Assembly: GCA_947359465.1 (NCBI GenBank)
Contig: OX375873.1
Location: forward strand, 130,145,399-130,209,398
Reading direction: 5' to 3'
From: Metellina segmentata
Taxonomy: Eukaryota > Arthropoda > Arachnida > Araneae > Tetragnathidae
Length of the DNA: 64,000 nucleotides
Shown: positions 10,914-24,040 of the stretch, one piece after another
Position numbering within the stretch: the first letter of the stretch is position 1
Layout: every line of letters starts with the position of its first letter
Made by a program: the position numbers and the translations under genes
The notes under the pieces: generated by a model
Seen by the model: the letters and a program-made list of their open reading frames with translations, nothing else
What the model was told of the DNA's origin: nothing
Databases searched by the model: none

Positions 10914-12371
10914 CTGGAAAGATGGAAATGTTAGGAAATATTAGATGGAAATGTTAAAGTCAATTGAAAAACATTGACACCGTTTTGCAATGCTAAATAG
11001 CTTGCTGCATTACATTAGACTACATTCAGATAACTGAGATCGGATGAAATGTTTTTACTCTCTTTCCAGTTTTAACTTCATAGCTAATATAAAATAACAA
11101 AATTTCTGTGAATTTTACTAAACTAGAAGCTTATTGCATGTTACTACAAACTTATCATGCAGTCTTAGAGGAAGTATTTTAATACAGAAGGATTCACACA
11201 AATATATCCGTAATGTATCCTGCAATATTCCCTTTGACATAACCAGTTTTACCTTTTTGACCAACATATCGTTACCAACACTCCAAAGGAACACATATGT
11301 AAAATTAACGTTTCTACCGAAATGTTTTCAATATTTGGATGATTTGGGAAACATCGAGTTCAGGGTCAAAGGTTCTTTTCTCATGAAAATCATCAATCTC
11401 TACTAAGCACCGAAGTGATTCGTGGCTTTGTCTCAGCATAAAACATGAAATGGTGACTCAAAAAATGCAGTTAGATGAAAGTCGTCAAAATGCAAATGGA
11501 TGCATTTTGTGTGGAGACAATTATATAAGTTTGGCATGTGTTGTGGGGTAAAAGTAATTCTAAACTAATCGGATATCTCTAGATACTTAAAAAAAAAATT
11601 AAAAAGTTCAAAAGAAAACTTTTTAAGTTGCATCTGCTGACGTAAAAGTTATCAACAATTTTAATTTTCCTGTGAGAAATAAAATAACACCTAGGGTTCT
11701 TTCATCCAAAAGACCTTGTTGTCGTGTGCGCTGTGAGGTAAAAATAGAGATTTTACGAGAACATATCGAGAAAATTTATTAAACTTTTAATGGAATCATA
11801 GACAACTTGTATTAGTTGACATTTTTTTCACAAAGGATTATTTGAATGCATATTATATTTCATAAAATTAAACTTTTTAATACCTCAATGCACGAAAAAA
11901 AATTGTAGTTTTTTTCCAACGAAGATAAAAGAATCGAAAGAAATGGTAGTACTAAGTGTTCGAACGTGACAAACTTTTTAAGTGATAGCAAACGGACAGT
12001 AATGGAAGGTATCATGTAACAATTTTTTTGTTATTACAACAATGAAACCCGAATTTTTTTTAAATAAATTGCTCATAAATTCTTCTTGTCTAATTTACAA
12101 AGCGTTATTACAAATTTTTTTTACAAAAGGGGCACACTCATTCTTTGAGATGCTTTTAAAATCAGAAATTTAAATAATTTAACCACCCCATCTGTGTACC
12201 TTTTTCATCATAAATTGATATCAGCCTGTACCTAGACATGGTATCATTTAAAGTTAACCAGTAACTTAATTAAAAATGCAGTAATAGAATAAATATACAA
12301 AAGTTATGCTCAGGAGAGTTCTGAAGATAATCCAAAAAATATTTTCAAATCAATTTTTGTATCTTCTAAGA

Positions 12372-12420
12372 ATAGCCCGTTGTGTTGCTCCAGTGGGACG
12401 TTAATTAAAATACCTAACAA
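12372..12420 (+). mobile_element. SINE tail fragment
   Basis: AATAGCCCGTTGTGTTGCTC and ACGTTAATTAAAATACCTAA: only the last 49 bp of the element. Confidence 0.7.
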
Positions 12421-13303
12421 AAATTCCAATCTATCTCATATAAAGGTATAAATGTTTATTTTTTCATAGAATACAACTTAAAATACTTTATCCTAATAAA
12501 TTAATATATACAAGGGTACACTTCTAAAGATATTGTGAAATAAAATTGTGTTACATATGGTCCGGTTACTGAAAAAACGACAAGAGTTTGTATTTCCACT
12601 TATCATTATGTGCAGTTTGATCAGAAAAAATCAGATTATTACTGTGAACATGGGAAATGTGAGCTCTATTTGAAACTCATCAAGTACATGTGCAGCAGAA
12701 ATAGCTTGCACCACTTTATTATGCGTGAAAGTGCAAACTTAAAAAAGAAATGGAGTTGTCCTGTTTTTGCAGAGTGTCTCGACGATATGTAACCAAACAA
12801 TGAAGAAGTTGGTGAGTTAGCTATATTAGTACGCTTTTAGAAATAGAATGTAAAACGGGAAATCCTTTTTTTAATATTCTGATAAAATAACTTCCTCTTG
12901 TTTTAAAAAATTGTCGTTTTTTTCCTAAATTATCATTTTTTTACGTCACACATACGTTTTATTTTTTATAAACTCTATTAACTTTACTGACATAATTTTT
13001 CTTAGGTTTGGAAAAACGTTTATGCTCCAGGATAAATTAAATTTTCAGCCAACGTAAATACTTGAATGAATGACTTTGGACGAGGCAATAGAATAATTTA
13101 CATGTGACACGGCCATATTTTATAAGATTTCTAAAGTTTGCATTAAAATGAAATTTATGCCCATAATCTTTTAGAACTGACTCGTGGAATAACTTAAGCT
13201 TTTACTTTTCAGTTAAACATTTTTTTTCGTTTCTTTCTAATTATTTTTCTTATAATATTAATAATCTCCACTATATAAACTGCATAAAGTTTCAGCTTTT
13301 TAA

Positions 13304-13314
13304 CCCCCCCCCCC
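13304..13314 (+). repeat. C homopolymer
   Basis: Eleven consecutive C in a region of roughly 70% AT; no other feature is attached to it. Confidence 0.9.
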
Positions 13315-16300
13315 AGAGTTCCTTTGTGTTTATCCTAAAATATTTCACAGGAAACCCTGATAATTATGCTTCTAGGTTAAAGAAAATTATTTCCTACAAA
13401 AGCTCACTATTGAGATAAAAGTTGCTTGCTTAGACGACACTTTTGTAATACTAATAGTTTTTTGTTTTCTCTAAACATAATTTACCTGCTTCTTTCAAAG
13501 AACGTGATATTATTTTGAATAAACGAAACAAGACGCATTTATTATAAACTGATATGTGGTATGGTATATATGGCTTCAAACTACCACCCTTTGGTACTTT
13601 CTGCTAAACTATCTAAAGGTGATAAAAGAAATTTTATGTTAAATTTATTTATGACAATTCAATAAACTATGAATAATTCATTAATTTTTGTAAATGAAGA
13701 GGCATGCATATTTTAATACGTGAGTTATTAGTTTTAGTTTGATTATCATGATTTATCACTAAAAAGCTAGGGGATATATTATATTTAATTGAAAAATTTG
13801 ATATTTAAACAAGAGTTAACAATTTAAATTGTTTAATTTAGTTATACGTTACTTCAAATCTTTCAATTGATGTTCAAAACTAAATTTAGGAATCAATTTT
13901 AATCTTTTGATTATGGCAAAAAAATTATCAAAAGTGCTTGCATAGAAATATCAATATACTTAAGTGGGCATATCTTGAGACTATTTTCTATATTCCTATC
14001 CAGGTTTGGATTACAAAAGAAAATAATACTTGAAATCAGCAAATGAGTTAGATCAAGAAAAGCTCTTAAATTAGGTAAAATAATATTCATACCGATTGTT
14101 TTACATGGGTTGCAGAGAAAAGTCGTATGTACTTTAGTTTTAAGACAAAAGCGTTGAATGTTCTTTTTCAGAATTTTTTATATGATGTGATAAAAATCAA
14201 TTTAGATAACAATACAAATATTTTTATTCTAAAGAAATTACGAACTTATCCATATATACTTATGAGTCTTTGGGAGAAACTAATGCAATTTTATACTGTA
14301 CAAGAACATATTTCTGTAAAGATAAAGGATAGAATTTGTAAATCAATGAACAAAGATAAAATATGTGATCAGGAAGGTAATTGTAATGAATAAACATATT
14401 TTTTCAGCAATAAATTTATCAATAACAACGAATTAGAGTTACCATAAATCATTGGAATATATAAAACGTACTATCAAGAATTTGTTTTCATACTTTAGAC
14501 GTAGTCTTATATTTGGAAACAAATCACGTTTGGATATGTAAGAAAAAATGCCCGTAACTTTGAAAAAAAAACTTTGTTTCCCATCTAGAGAGATAGGCTG
14601 AAATGTTTGCTGTAGAATATGCTGTCATCAACAGCGTGAAACAGGAAAATGGAAATGCACTTATTGCTTGGTTTTATTTTATGATCAAAATACATATCCT
14701 TAATCCAATTAGGATTGCAATTTATCAAGTATAACCCACATTGTACATCTCGTTTTTATAGATAACAACTATCACTCTAGATTTGCTTTGGTATTATTTA
14801 TACTGTGTTAGTTCATAATTTAATTATGCTTAAAGACAGTGGAAAAGTGAAATAAAAAACTAAAATTTCAGAATAAGAATTCAAAAAGAATAGAGATAGT
14901 TCGTAATTTGTTAGAGAAAATTATTCATTCAATTTAAACAGTTATTATTAAATTATTATTTTAATTAAAATATGCTTGTTTGTTTAAGTTGGTTTCGGGT
15001 TTTATGGTGCAAGGAACATATTTGGCCAATCTACTTTAAACGTTTATTAAGATCATATACGTGTATGTATTTTTATGGAATTTTTGTCATTTATTCCATT
15101 TTTTTAAAAATAATAGCATAAACAAAACGCTAAATAGAGATTAAAATACACAGATGAAATGATCCTTGTTTACATGTTTTGAAATTGAAATTCGGAGAAT
15201 AATTTGAGTTTACTCTTGTCATGTAAAAATATTAGTACCCATTTTTATACTATAAGAACGGAAGAGAAACTAAATTTTACACAACACCTAAAAATAATAA
15301 TATTCGAAAACCTTAAGTAATAACCGTAATCATAAATGATAAAGTTAACAAACTAATTTGTGAATACATTTAATAAACTGAATGTAATTACTTATATATT
15401 GTGTCTCTCAAATCTTTACTTTTACATATGCATTTTATAAAGACTCGGTTATTTTATGCTTCCTACTGATTTCAAACTGTTCTGAAATATATAAGTATGT
15501 ATATTAAACTGAAAGAGTATGCTATAAAAAAAATATTATCATTACTATACAGTGTAGTACTGAACTGAATTTCACAACTAATACTATATTTATAACAAAT
15601 GATACTGGTTAATAATGCACGATGTTTTAGAATCCAAAATACAGTGTACGTCAAAATATGGGCCAAACTTTTGCATCAACCCAATCCCAGGTGCATAATT
15701 ATATCCAGTGTTTTGCAACACATTTCCAAGGAACTGTAATTGTTCTGCAGGCATTTTGTCCGAATTTCTAAAACTGCAGTAAAATCAAAAACAGACGTAA
15801 AACTTAATTATTGGCTTAATATGTATTAAAATATTTATAATAAAACATCAAAATGGTTTAACTGACTTCATTTAAAGCCAATGATCAAGAATTTGCAATT
15901 CTGTCGATAACTTTTGAAGATAAATATTTTGCCATTGACATACAAGATGTGTTATTTATAAAGTGTTTGGTAATTTGGGTGGTGCAGAGAGATTGTTCCG
16001 TAGCTAGAAAAGTAAAGAAAACGATGACAAGGAGTGCGCTTTGCACTGCAGAACATCGTTAGCTATGATTTTAAACAAAAATCGGGCAAAATTTTGGTAA
16101 AATTAAGAAAAAATTGTACTGCAAAGACTTTGTTCTGCGACGTACGTTACAGTTTTAAGCACTTTCTGCTCCCGGGAATCCAATACTGAAGACCACATAA
16201 AAGCATCTGAATTTTCATCAGTATAGTAAGATGTACCTCGTCATATTCAGTTTCTATACAAACGCCATTAATTAGGGAAGCCAAATGGAAATCTACGAAT

Positions 16301-16379
16301 ACAAACATCATGCAGTGTTCTTCATGAATTGAAGCACTTATACCTCCCATTTTTAGAAAACGCAGTTCTATTTTGGGAG

Positions 16380-16720
16380 CATTAAACCTCCATCCCCATT
16401 GTTTTCATACACACTGTAGACAATCGTTCTAAAGTGAAAAAAAGAGACTTTACGACGGCTAACATAGTAAAAATTTATTAAGATTCGGGGCCGCTCATCA
16501 ACCTAAATGGAGACTTCAGCAATCGAGCACATTGTAATTCTGATGGCGAGGAGAAGAATTTCAGGAATTACAAATTAGCCCCCATTAAAGACAGCGCGGG
16601 TCTCGAGGCAACAGATGGTACGAAGTAACAAAATTTTCTTGCTCATATATGCTGGAATTAATTGTTGAAACTCCGTAGGGCGGCACGGATTAAGTATAAT
16701 GACTTTACTTCTGCTGCAAA
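16380..16720. promoter_or_regulatory. GC-richer non-coding island
   Basis: No repeat signature and no coherent reading frame. Contains ATTACAAATTAGCCCCCATT, a pair of homeodomain-type ATTA cores, next to AAAGACAGCGCGGGTCTCG. A regulatory role is inferred only from composition and complexity. Confidence 0.25.
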
Positions 16721-17854
16721 AGCAAAAGTTATTCTAATTTATGGACCTAGAGCTTAGGACTAATATTAAGAGATGGTAGTTGCAACAATATCTCGCTGCA
16801 GGGCCTTTTGGGATCTTATCTTTCCGTTTCAGTTCTAGGTCAATGGAAGCGCAGAAGAAATCTCTAACCCTCAAGTGACATTTCTGGAATTGTTCCGCAC
16901 ATTTCCGAGGGAAGATCCAATTAATTTCTAAATTAAATATTTTCCATTTCGTGTGAGTGAAATATTTATCAAACCGATTGAATTCCGGAGTCATTTTGCG
17001 GTCAAATTAAACGAAATTTAAATGTACATAGTGTCTCTCATCGTCAATGAAATTGCAACCTTCGCTTCTTCAGAGTGTGAATTTGAGGTTATTTATTTAA
17101 ACTCTTTTATATTCTGCTTGGAAAAGTTTCAGGTTGTGTGTTGTTAAATAAATGTAGCTATCAATTTCAAACACACGTGTTTACTTAATTTCGTACCTGC
17201 AAACGGAAATTTAAATGTCTTCCATTCAGTTGCATAGGATGTTCCAACTAGTCCATTTTACCAGGTATCCATGCAGCCAAAAACATTTAAAGATCTAATT
17301 ACGTTTACCGGAGACAGTCATTTATTTTCACCTTTCGTACGACGGTTAATTAATGTATTTAAAGAAGAGGCATAGCGTATTTCATAACCCAATAAACTTT
17401 TTCAGATACCTTTTTCCCGATTCATAAATTACTAATTGTAATTGAATTCAAAGTACTAGGTAAATTCGCTCCTTTTTTTATCAAACAAATATTTTCCTCA
17501 TTCGTTTCCTTTAATGTTTTTGAGTTTTTTAAATTTCCAATTATAAAATGTTTAATTTGTTTATTCAAGAGAAGATTCCAGAATTTTTTTTAAATTCTCG
17601 TTCCAAAAGTCGTAAACATTATTGCAACAACTGCACTGCATGATAAAGTTTACAATTCGGCATCATATAATCGGAACGATTTAATTTGGTTTGAATACAT
17701 TTACTTATTACATTGTTAGTTAAAGTTTAATTATATAATAACGTTAATAATTAAACAATTAATATACGTGAAAAAATGTGGATACCTGCATATAAATTTG
17801 AAAATGTCAGATGTAACGTCCAATCTGGATATACTTTTTTCCCATTTATTTAAT

Positions 17855-18064
17855 TATCCAAATCAATTCGACGAGTTATCATCCATTAAGATGGTACCAA
17901 TCTTGATAATGACGAGATATCTCGCTAAGATATCGCAATTAAAATTTTCAATCTTTTGCAATGAAGATCCGGTTTATTTTCTTTTAATGACGAGATATCT
18001 GGTCCGTCAATATCTGGTATTTTTCTTTTAATGACGAGATTTATCGTACACCAAGATATGGTAA
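17855..18064. repeat. TATCTCGTC-type dispersed array
   Basis: AATGACGAGATATCTCGCTA, AATGACGAGATATCTGGTCC and AATGACGAGATTTATCG. Units are short, about 45-60 bp. It leads into the 134-bp triplication. Confidence 0.8.
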
Positions 18065-18475
18065 ATTTTGACAGTGAAGAGATACCTCATCAAGACAACC
18101 ACTAGCAGAGTTAAAATTCGTTTTCTTTACAAATACTACACTTGAATCTTCTTTGATGAAGTGCGTTTTGATTTCCTAATAGGAAACCCGTAAGAAATGA
18201 TTTGACAATGAAGAGATACTTCGTCGCGACAACCACTAGCAGAGTTTAAATTCATTTTCTTTAGAAATACTACAATTGAATCTTCTTTGATGAAGTGCAT
18301 TTTGATTTCCTAATAGGAAACCCGTAAGAAATGATTTGACGATGAAGAGATACTTCGTTGCTACAACCACTAGCAGAGTTAAAATTCATTTTATTTACAA
18401 ATACTACACTTGAATCTTCTTTGATGAAGTGCATTTTGATTTCCTAATATGAAACCCGAGAGAAATTAACCAGAA
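18065..18475. repeat. Tandem triplication, period 134 bp
   Basis: Three copies of a unit containing CAACCACTAGCAGAGTT, CTTGAATCTTCTTTGATGAA and TTTGATTTCCTAATAGG. The GTGC(A/G)TTTTG landmark falls at 18161, 18295 and 18429, exactly 134 bp apart. The copies are about 95% alike, so the expansion is recent. It extends the end of a TATCTCGTC-type array (17855-18064). Confidence 0.9.
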
Positions 18476-20854
18476 GTGTATGACATTCGCATTTGTTGCA
18501 CATTTCCTTTTCAAAGTATGTCAGTCAGAGAATTATTTAAAAAGTTGATTTAAAACTCTTAAGAGTAAATTAGTTTATTTTTAGTAATACTTTATAATGT
18601 ATATACGTAACTGTGCTTAAATAATTTACCAAATGTATTTACCCATAGGCATTACGGATGTTATGGAAACGTGTTTCTCGTTTAATACGTCCCTTGTCTC
18701 GTTATGTTATCACAAAATGGATGAACTATTAAATTTATATTTTAGGACATATTCTACATGGTTTGTGAAGTTTTAGTTTGTGTGAGTAGGGTATATCTTT
18801 CAATTACGATAGATAAATTTTAATACATTTATAATTCAATTCTGAGCATCGCAAGATTTCCGAGTGTGTTATTTTTATCACACAGCACACACATAATGAC
18901 TAAATAACCACATCTATTGGGATTGATTTATTTTAGTTTATGACTTCTTAGATTTGGATAAAACTGTGTATGAAGTGACTTTACCTAAGTATGAAAGAAC
19001 AACAAATTTTTGCTCCCGTTAGAAAGTTATTAAACTTCAATTATTTAAAATTTTAAAGAAAACCTCTGCATCCTGAGATTTTGAATTGCCATGCCATTTT
19101 CTCAGAAACCATGTGGGATATAGACCTACGTAATGTCTCATTTGATAGCTCTTTAAATGGGCTTCAATTTAAAATCTAAAAAAAAAACAATTCATTTATA
19201 TATTTTTACAAATTAGTTTTTAACAATTAAATTCATTTTACAGATTAATTATTATAAAAAAGAAATTTTCAAATTTCGGAAAACAATTACAAAATTACTT
19301 TGTTCTACTATCTAACTGCTTAACTGCTCGGGATGTTTCATATTCGAATGATCTTTATCATAGTTTTATTGGATCAGGTAGTACATTCGAATGATCTTAT
19401 TGTTCAAGTCCTATAGTTTTCTACAGTCCTACAGGAGGTAAATTTTACATTAACAGCATGCAATTTATAGAAATGTCCAACTTAAAACATGCTTAGACAA
19501 CTGGTAGGTAGGGAAATTAAGATTATCTCCAGTACAATTTAATTCTACATTGTTTAAGCATGTGACAACTAAAAGTGAGTTCAATTTATAAGAAAACGAT
19601 AATTTTAGCTGCTAAGTTTAAAATCTTAATACAGTATTAGTTAGTGTGTTAAATTTGATGGCTGTAGTCTACTAACTCATATTTATTATTATTTTCTATA
19701 TTCGAAATATTTAATTACCTCTACAAATTTCTATCTTCTGGTCGATTGTATTTTTGGCCAGAAAATGTAACTGGATTCACTTTGAGGATAGCATTAATTT
19801 AAATAATTAATAGAACAGCAAGTGCAAGAGATTAAGAGAAGGCGCAAATAGAGGATAAAAGTATCACTTTCATTTAATTTTCATCTCGATTTTAATTCGA
19901 AACAGTATTTATTCACTTCAGAAGTGGGTGAGATGAAGTGATACACCAAATTCGTATCAATATATGAAACGTCGTATACAAATTAGTAGGATGACCCTAA
20001 AAGTATCTACTGCCATGATGTTACATGTACTAAGTTCAACCCAGTACATAAATTTAGTTACGTAAAATGTTTGTCTCACATAATTTTTTTTTTGTGACCA
20101 TAGAGTAAAAATTAACACTATTTAAAATTTTTATTTTTAATTATTATTATATTTGCAGAAATGGGGTTTAATGTAAAATTATATTAAAAAGGATGAAACA
20201 CTGTAACGTTTGAAATATTGGATACATAAGCGAGATTTGCTTAAGAGTTTGTGGTTTTTTTTCACACATAAAGCACTTTCTTGAGTACATTGTTAAGGAT
20301 TTTATCAAATAATTGACTGAAATTTAATATTTTTATGTTTGAGAAAATATTTAATATTCCACATCGTTCCCAAATCTTTTTTTATTCCTTCAACAAATTA
20401 CATTACAATGTATTCGACGAATATTGTGTAATTTTTCAAGACAAGTAATGCAATTTAAAAGACATAATTTGGGGAAATATATTTTAGAAATAAAGAGTTA
20501 AATTACGTTCCGAAATGCTTCATCTATATCAATTAGTTTTATTTGTTTATACTTTCTAATCGTTATAACCAGCTTTCACAAACTTGTAAACATCTTTGAT
20601 GGGCGTGTTTGCAATATACTTTAAAAGTTTTCAATCACTGACTCTACTTCAAAACGTAGGCTCAACTCTTAATTGTAAGTCAAGTATTAATTGCCATTTT
20701 TCAACATTTTTCGAGTAACATCCCTAAGTTTCTAAAACTGCATACCTTTCAAAATGTAATCAGTTGAACACCAAACCCTCTGAACGTCACAACATTGCCA
20801 AGTAGTTATAATATTCCTATATACACATATATACTCTATATACACATGATAGAA

Positions 20855-21390
20855 TAACGGGCGCAACTATTGTTTTAATGAATTTCAAATTGGATTGTAT
20901 TGGCAAAATCATCACGAAGATTGATTGAGTTTTCAGTGTGCTAAGTCCAGGTTTGTACAAGCTGCGCAAAACTATCAGTAGTAGTCAAGAAGATCTATGA
21001 CTGGGCATAGATAATATTTTGAGTCGTATACTATTGCTTTTACCTGACAATACACATAACGAAAAAGCAGCAGCAACTATTTATTTAAAGAATCTTATAA
21101 AAAGGATTATATTGGTCAAGGGTTAAGTAGTTAATTAACGTCGCACTGAAGCAACAAAATTGACTAGTTCCATTGGATAAGATTCATTGAATTTTTAGGG
21201 TGCATGAACAGGTTTCGACAAGATTTCACCAAAATATCGGCATTGGTCAAGAAGTCTAAACTAGGCAGATGATATTTCAGAGTAGTGTACGATTGCGCGC
21301 TTTAACCCTACAATACACGTAATGAATAAGCAGCTGAAACTATTAGTTTACAGAATCTTAGAAAGTAATTTTTAAAGGAGACTGATTCAA
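20855..21390. repeat. Diverged direct duplication, about 260-bp unit
   Basis: 20860-21115 and 21165-21385 share ATT..GATTGAGTTTTYAG, CAAGCTGCGCAAAACTATCA-like segments, GGTCAAGAAGTCTA and CCCTACAATACACGTAATGA-like segments. They are about 70-75% alike. Related pieces occur near 40530-40660 and 62765-62880, so this is a dispersed repeat of unknown class. Confidence 0.65.
21120..21164 (-). mobile_element. SINE tail fragment
   Basis: TTAAGTAGTTAATTAACGTC and GCACTGAAGCAACAAAATTG. It lies between two copies of the diverged repeat at 20855-21390. Confidence 0.65.
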
Positions 21391-21779
21391 TGTCATGGCT
21401 AATTGTCCATGTTTGGCCAAGCTGAGCCTAACTATAGGTATTGGTTAACTACAAAACTGATTAGAACCCATACGAGTTAAACTAAAATTGCGTGGTGCTA
21501 GAATGCGGAGGGTTAAAAGTCGCTTCTCAAACACTTCAAGTTCTCAAACTTCGATGATTTCGTACCCACTAATGAACATCTCTTCTGAAACGTGCTCGTA
21601 GCAGAACTCAAAGCAAACATCACTTGCTTTGCTTCTACATTCCACCTCTGAAAGCTTTTAAATATTATTGAAGTTACATTTAACCAACTGTCGCGTACAT
21701 AGCCCCGGGGCACGTGGTAATGTCAAAGATATATCCAACTGAGTTAGGTATGCTGCGGTACCGATATTGCACACTACTG

Positions 21780-22290
21780 CCCGTTTTAATCAAAGGAGAC
21801 GATAATACAAGCCCATCCCCCTACATCTAATCGATTCCACCCCCTTCCATTCTTGCTTGAGGGAAAGGGGCGCAAAGAGGAAGGCTGTGGGAAGAATTTT
21901 AATTAAGGGATTCGAAAAGCCGCTGCTGTAAATATTTGGCCGCCTAATTGGAAGTTCATATGTAATTGATTGGGGCGATATGTGAACATTAAACATATTA
22001 ATAAAGCTTTCCCGCCTTTCTTTGTTGCAGATCAAGTCTTAAACTTAGTTACTCACCGGGAGATCTTGATGACCCTCGAGCAACGAGCAACGAGTAACAG
22101 ATGGTGAGGAAGTTTGGAGGGGCCCTCGGTTGCTCTGCACACAAAGCACCCATTACGCGTGTATTTAGTGCGGTTGAACGCCCTCTACAACTGCTGAAAA
22201 GGCTGTGTTGTAAACAGCGACCATGCGCACTGTGCTTCTGGATACAAACGTTTTCCTCTAGTAGTGTGTGATCTTGAACAATGCATGTCA
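21780..22290. promoter_or_regulatory. GC-richer non-coding island with homeodomain-type motifs
   Basis: Lies about 500 bp into the intron that follows the Ig2b exon. TAATTA/TAATTG-type cores cluster at 21899-21975 (TTTTAATTAAGGG, CCTAATTGGAAG, TGTAATTGATTGG). Further on is CGAGCAACGAGCAACGAGTA, a short direct repeat at 22077-22097. It is non-repetitive and not open in any frame that fits the flanking exon phases. Enhancer function is an inference. Confidence 0.35.
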
Positions 22291-22800
22291 TTTGATTTTC
22301 AGTCTTCCGTCCAACTTTATAGAATTTCAGAACATAAAGGACTGTATTGAGCTAATTAAAAAGTCCATCCCGTTTTTGTCACGAGATTGCATTACATCGC
22401 AAAACCGAGTGCATTGTATACTTCACACCTCTAAAGTTTGGATGTTGTTTGAAAGAAATTTCAGCGAGTATTGGGAAAGAAATTGTGTTAATGGGTTTTA
22501 TCTTTTTAATTTTGTCAAGCATTGAAAGTGGCACAGTTGGAAACGGACCTCGTCGCTAAAGACTATACGTCCCCAGTCAGCGCTATTCCAGTTTGATCGA
22601 GCCCGGCAGAACTCTTGGACAACTCCTTCTTTTTGAGTCGATTTTTTTATAGAGTTTATTTTTTTAGAGGTTTATTAATTGCACAACGTTGCAACAAAAT
22701 TGATAATTTTCTATTTGTTTTTAATTCGTGTTTATTGAGAGACATTAAAAATACGAACATAGCGATATAAAAGACAGCAGGGAAATAATTATGCACTTAC

Positions 22801-22929
22801 AGTGAACATGCAGCATTGTTTTTCTGACCGCTGTAGGAGGTATTCCGTTATTGGCCACACATAAATATGTTCCCATGTTAAGTCGACTAACTTTGATTAT
22901 TGACAGATCAGCACCTTCAAAAAGAACAT
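22801..22929 (-). CDS. Lachesin/DIP-like Ig protein, exon with second half of Ig domain 2
   Basis: A 129-bp phase 1/1 exon. Joined to the previous exon it reads D-VLFEGADLSIIKVSRLNMG, then TYLCVANNGIPPTAVRKTML and HVH. It has the L.I..V.R...G.YLC strand E-F signature with the second Ig2 Cys, and the ANNGIPP turn that is very characteristic of lachesin/DIP Ig2. The polypyrimidine acceptor (TTTTTTTCAG|ATGTT) and consensus donor (CACT|GTAAGT) are both present. The last base, T, starts the Phe codon of the HFPP linker completed by the next exon. Reading frame, phase and domain order all agree with neighbouring exons 22 kb and 12 kb away, which makes a chance ORF very unlikely. Confidence 0.93.
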
Positions 22930-23323
22930 CTGAAAAAAAGAAACAGTGTGAAAATGACATCACGCAAACAAAATCACACTACAATAAGAATTGATTTTAA
23001 ATACATATATTTTCATGTTTCAAAAATTAATCTTACATTTGTAGATTTTGCCTGTATTTGATTAAAATAAAACTTTTCCTTGGAGTATTTGTTTATGCCA
23101 TTCATAATTTATTTGTTGCTTAAGATTTCAAATACATTGCAACATTAAATAAAATTGTTAACAACTAGTACTTGATACAGGGAAGTCAATAATTGTGTGC
23201 TTAAAATTAAAAACAAAATGAAATTACGTGGAACATCATATCATCAATTTCTATAAATTTAAGTTTGAAATTACATGAAACTGATTTTTTAACTCAAGAA
23301 AGATAAATTATCTATTTTTACAC

Positions 23324-23655
23324 AATGTTTATAAAGCATAAATATATTGCATCAGAAATTTTGATCATACTTTCCTCTTTAGTAATAAAATATTAATATT
23401 ATTAATAGATTATCAAATAGTTATTCATTTTACACAGTGTTGTTTATAAAGCATAAATATATTGCATCAGAAATTTTGATCATACTTTCCTCTTTAGTAA
23501 TAAAATATTAATATTATTAATAGATTATCAAATAGTTATTCATTTTACACAGTGTTTATAAAGCATAAATATATTGCATCAGAAATTTTGATCATACTTT
23601 CCTCTTTAGTAATAAAATATTAATATTATTAATAGATTATCAAAGAGTTATTCAT
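23324..23655. repeat. Tandem triplication, period 112-115 bp
   Basis: Three nearly identical units with GCATAAATATATTGCATCAG at 23336, 23451 and 23563. The first-to-second spacing has three extra bases (GTGTTGTTTA against GTGTTTA). The unit is AT-rich and non-coding. It lies about 400 bp from the acceptor of the Ig2b exon, inside its upstream intron. Confidence 0.92.
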
Positions 23656-24040
23656 CTAAATTTTATCAATTAATAATTTCCATTAGCAGTCTTAGAATTT
23701 ATAGTTTTGCACGTCTTACACCGTTTCTTTCAAACAGGCCAATTAATACCTTTTATTTATTTATTTATAAATTTATATAGAATATGCTTTTATAGTTTTT
23801 TGTTCATTTATTTAAGCAAACACTTCATTAATTTTTAATATGCATTTAGTGCCATTTATATTAGAAAATTTTGGTGCAATATTTCTTTAATCACAAGTTT
23901 AATCACATTATTTATTCAAATACATTTGACGTATTGTTAACCACATTTAACCATGAATATGAGAATCTAGAAATATTTAATTTTGATGAAAAGGGGGGAT
24001 AAATTCCCATCCCTTTATTATTCATTTTCAAGTTTTGACG

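Larger units (their letters stand above)
10914..22800 (-). other. Intron between the Ig2b and Ig3 exons (11.9 kb)
   Basis: Bounded by GTAAGT at 22795-22800 and CAG at 10914-10916. Apart from short SINE fragments (12372, 21120), an 18-kb-region tandem array, a diverged duplicated repeat at 20.9-21.4 kb and two GC-richer islands (16.4-16.7 and 21.8-22.3 kb), it is AT-rich sequence. Stretches 10914-12370, 12421-16140, 17040-17850 and 18480-20850 hold nothing I recognise except an 11-base C run at 13304-13314. Confidence 0.8.

Noticed and set aside
14127..14393. 88-codon frame rich in Lys, Asn, Ile and Phe
   Set aside because: Composition is what AT-rich intron gives; no motif seen.
15640..15720. 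Mariner/Tc1-like terminus (ACTTTTGCATCAACCCAAT; similar string at 43592)
   Set aside because: Only one end is visible at each place and no matching inverted end or TA-flanked partner was found within 2 kb.
22059..22136. Possible 78-bp cassette exon on the minus strand (acceptor TGTGTGCAG, donor CCCG|GTGAGT)
   Set aside because: Good splice sites and a length divisible by three, but in the phase required by the flanking Ig exons the first codon is a stop (T|AG).
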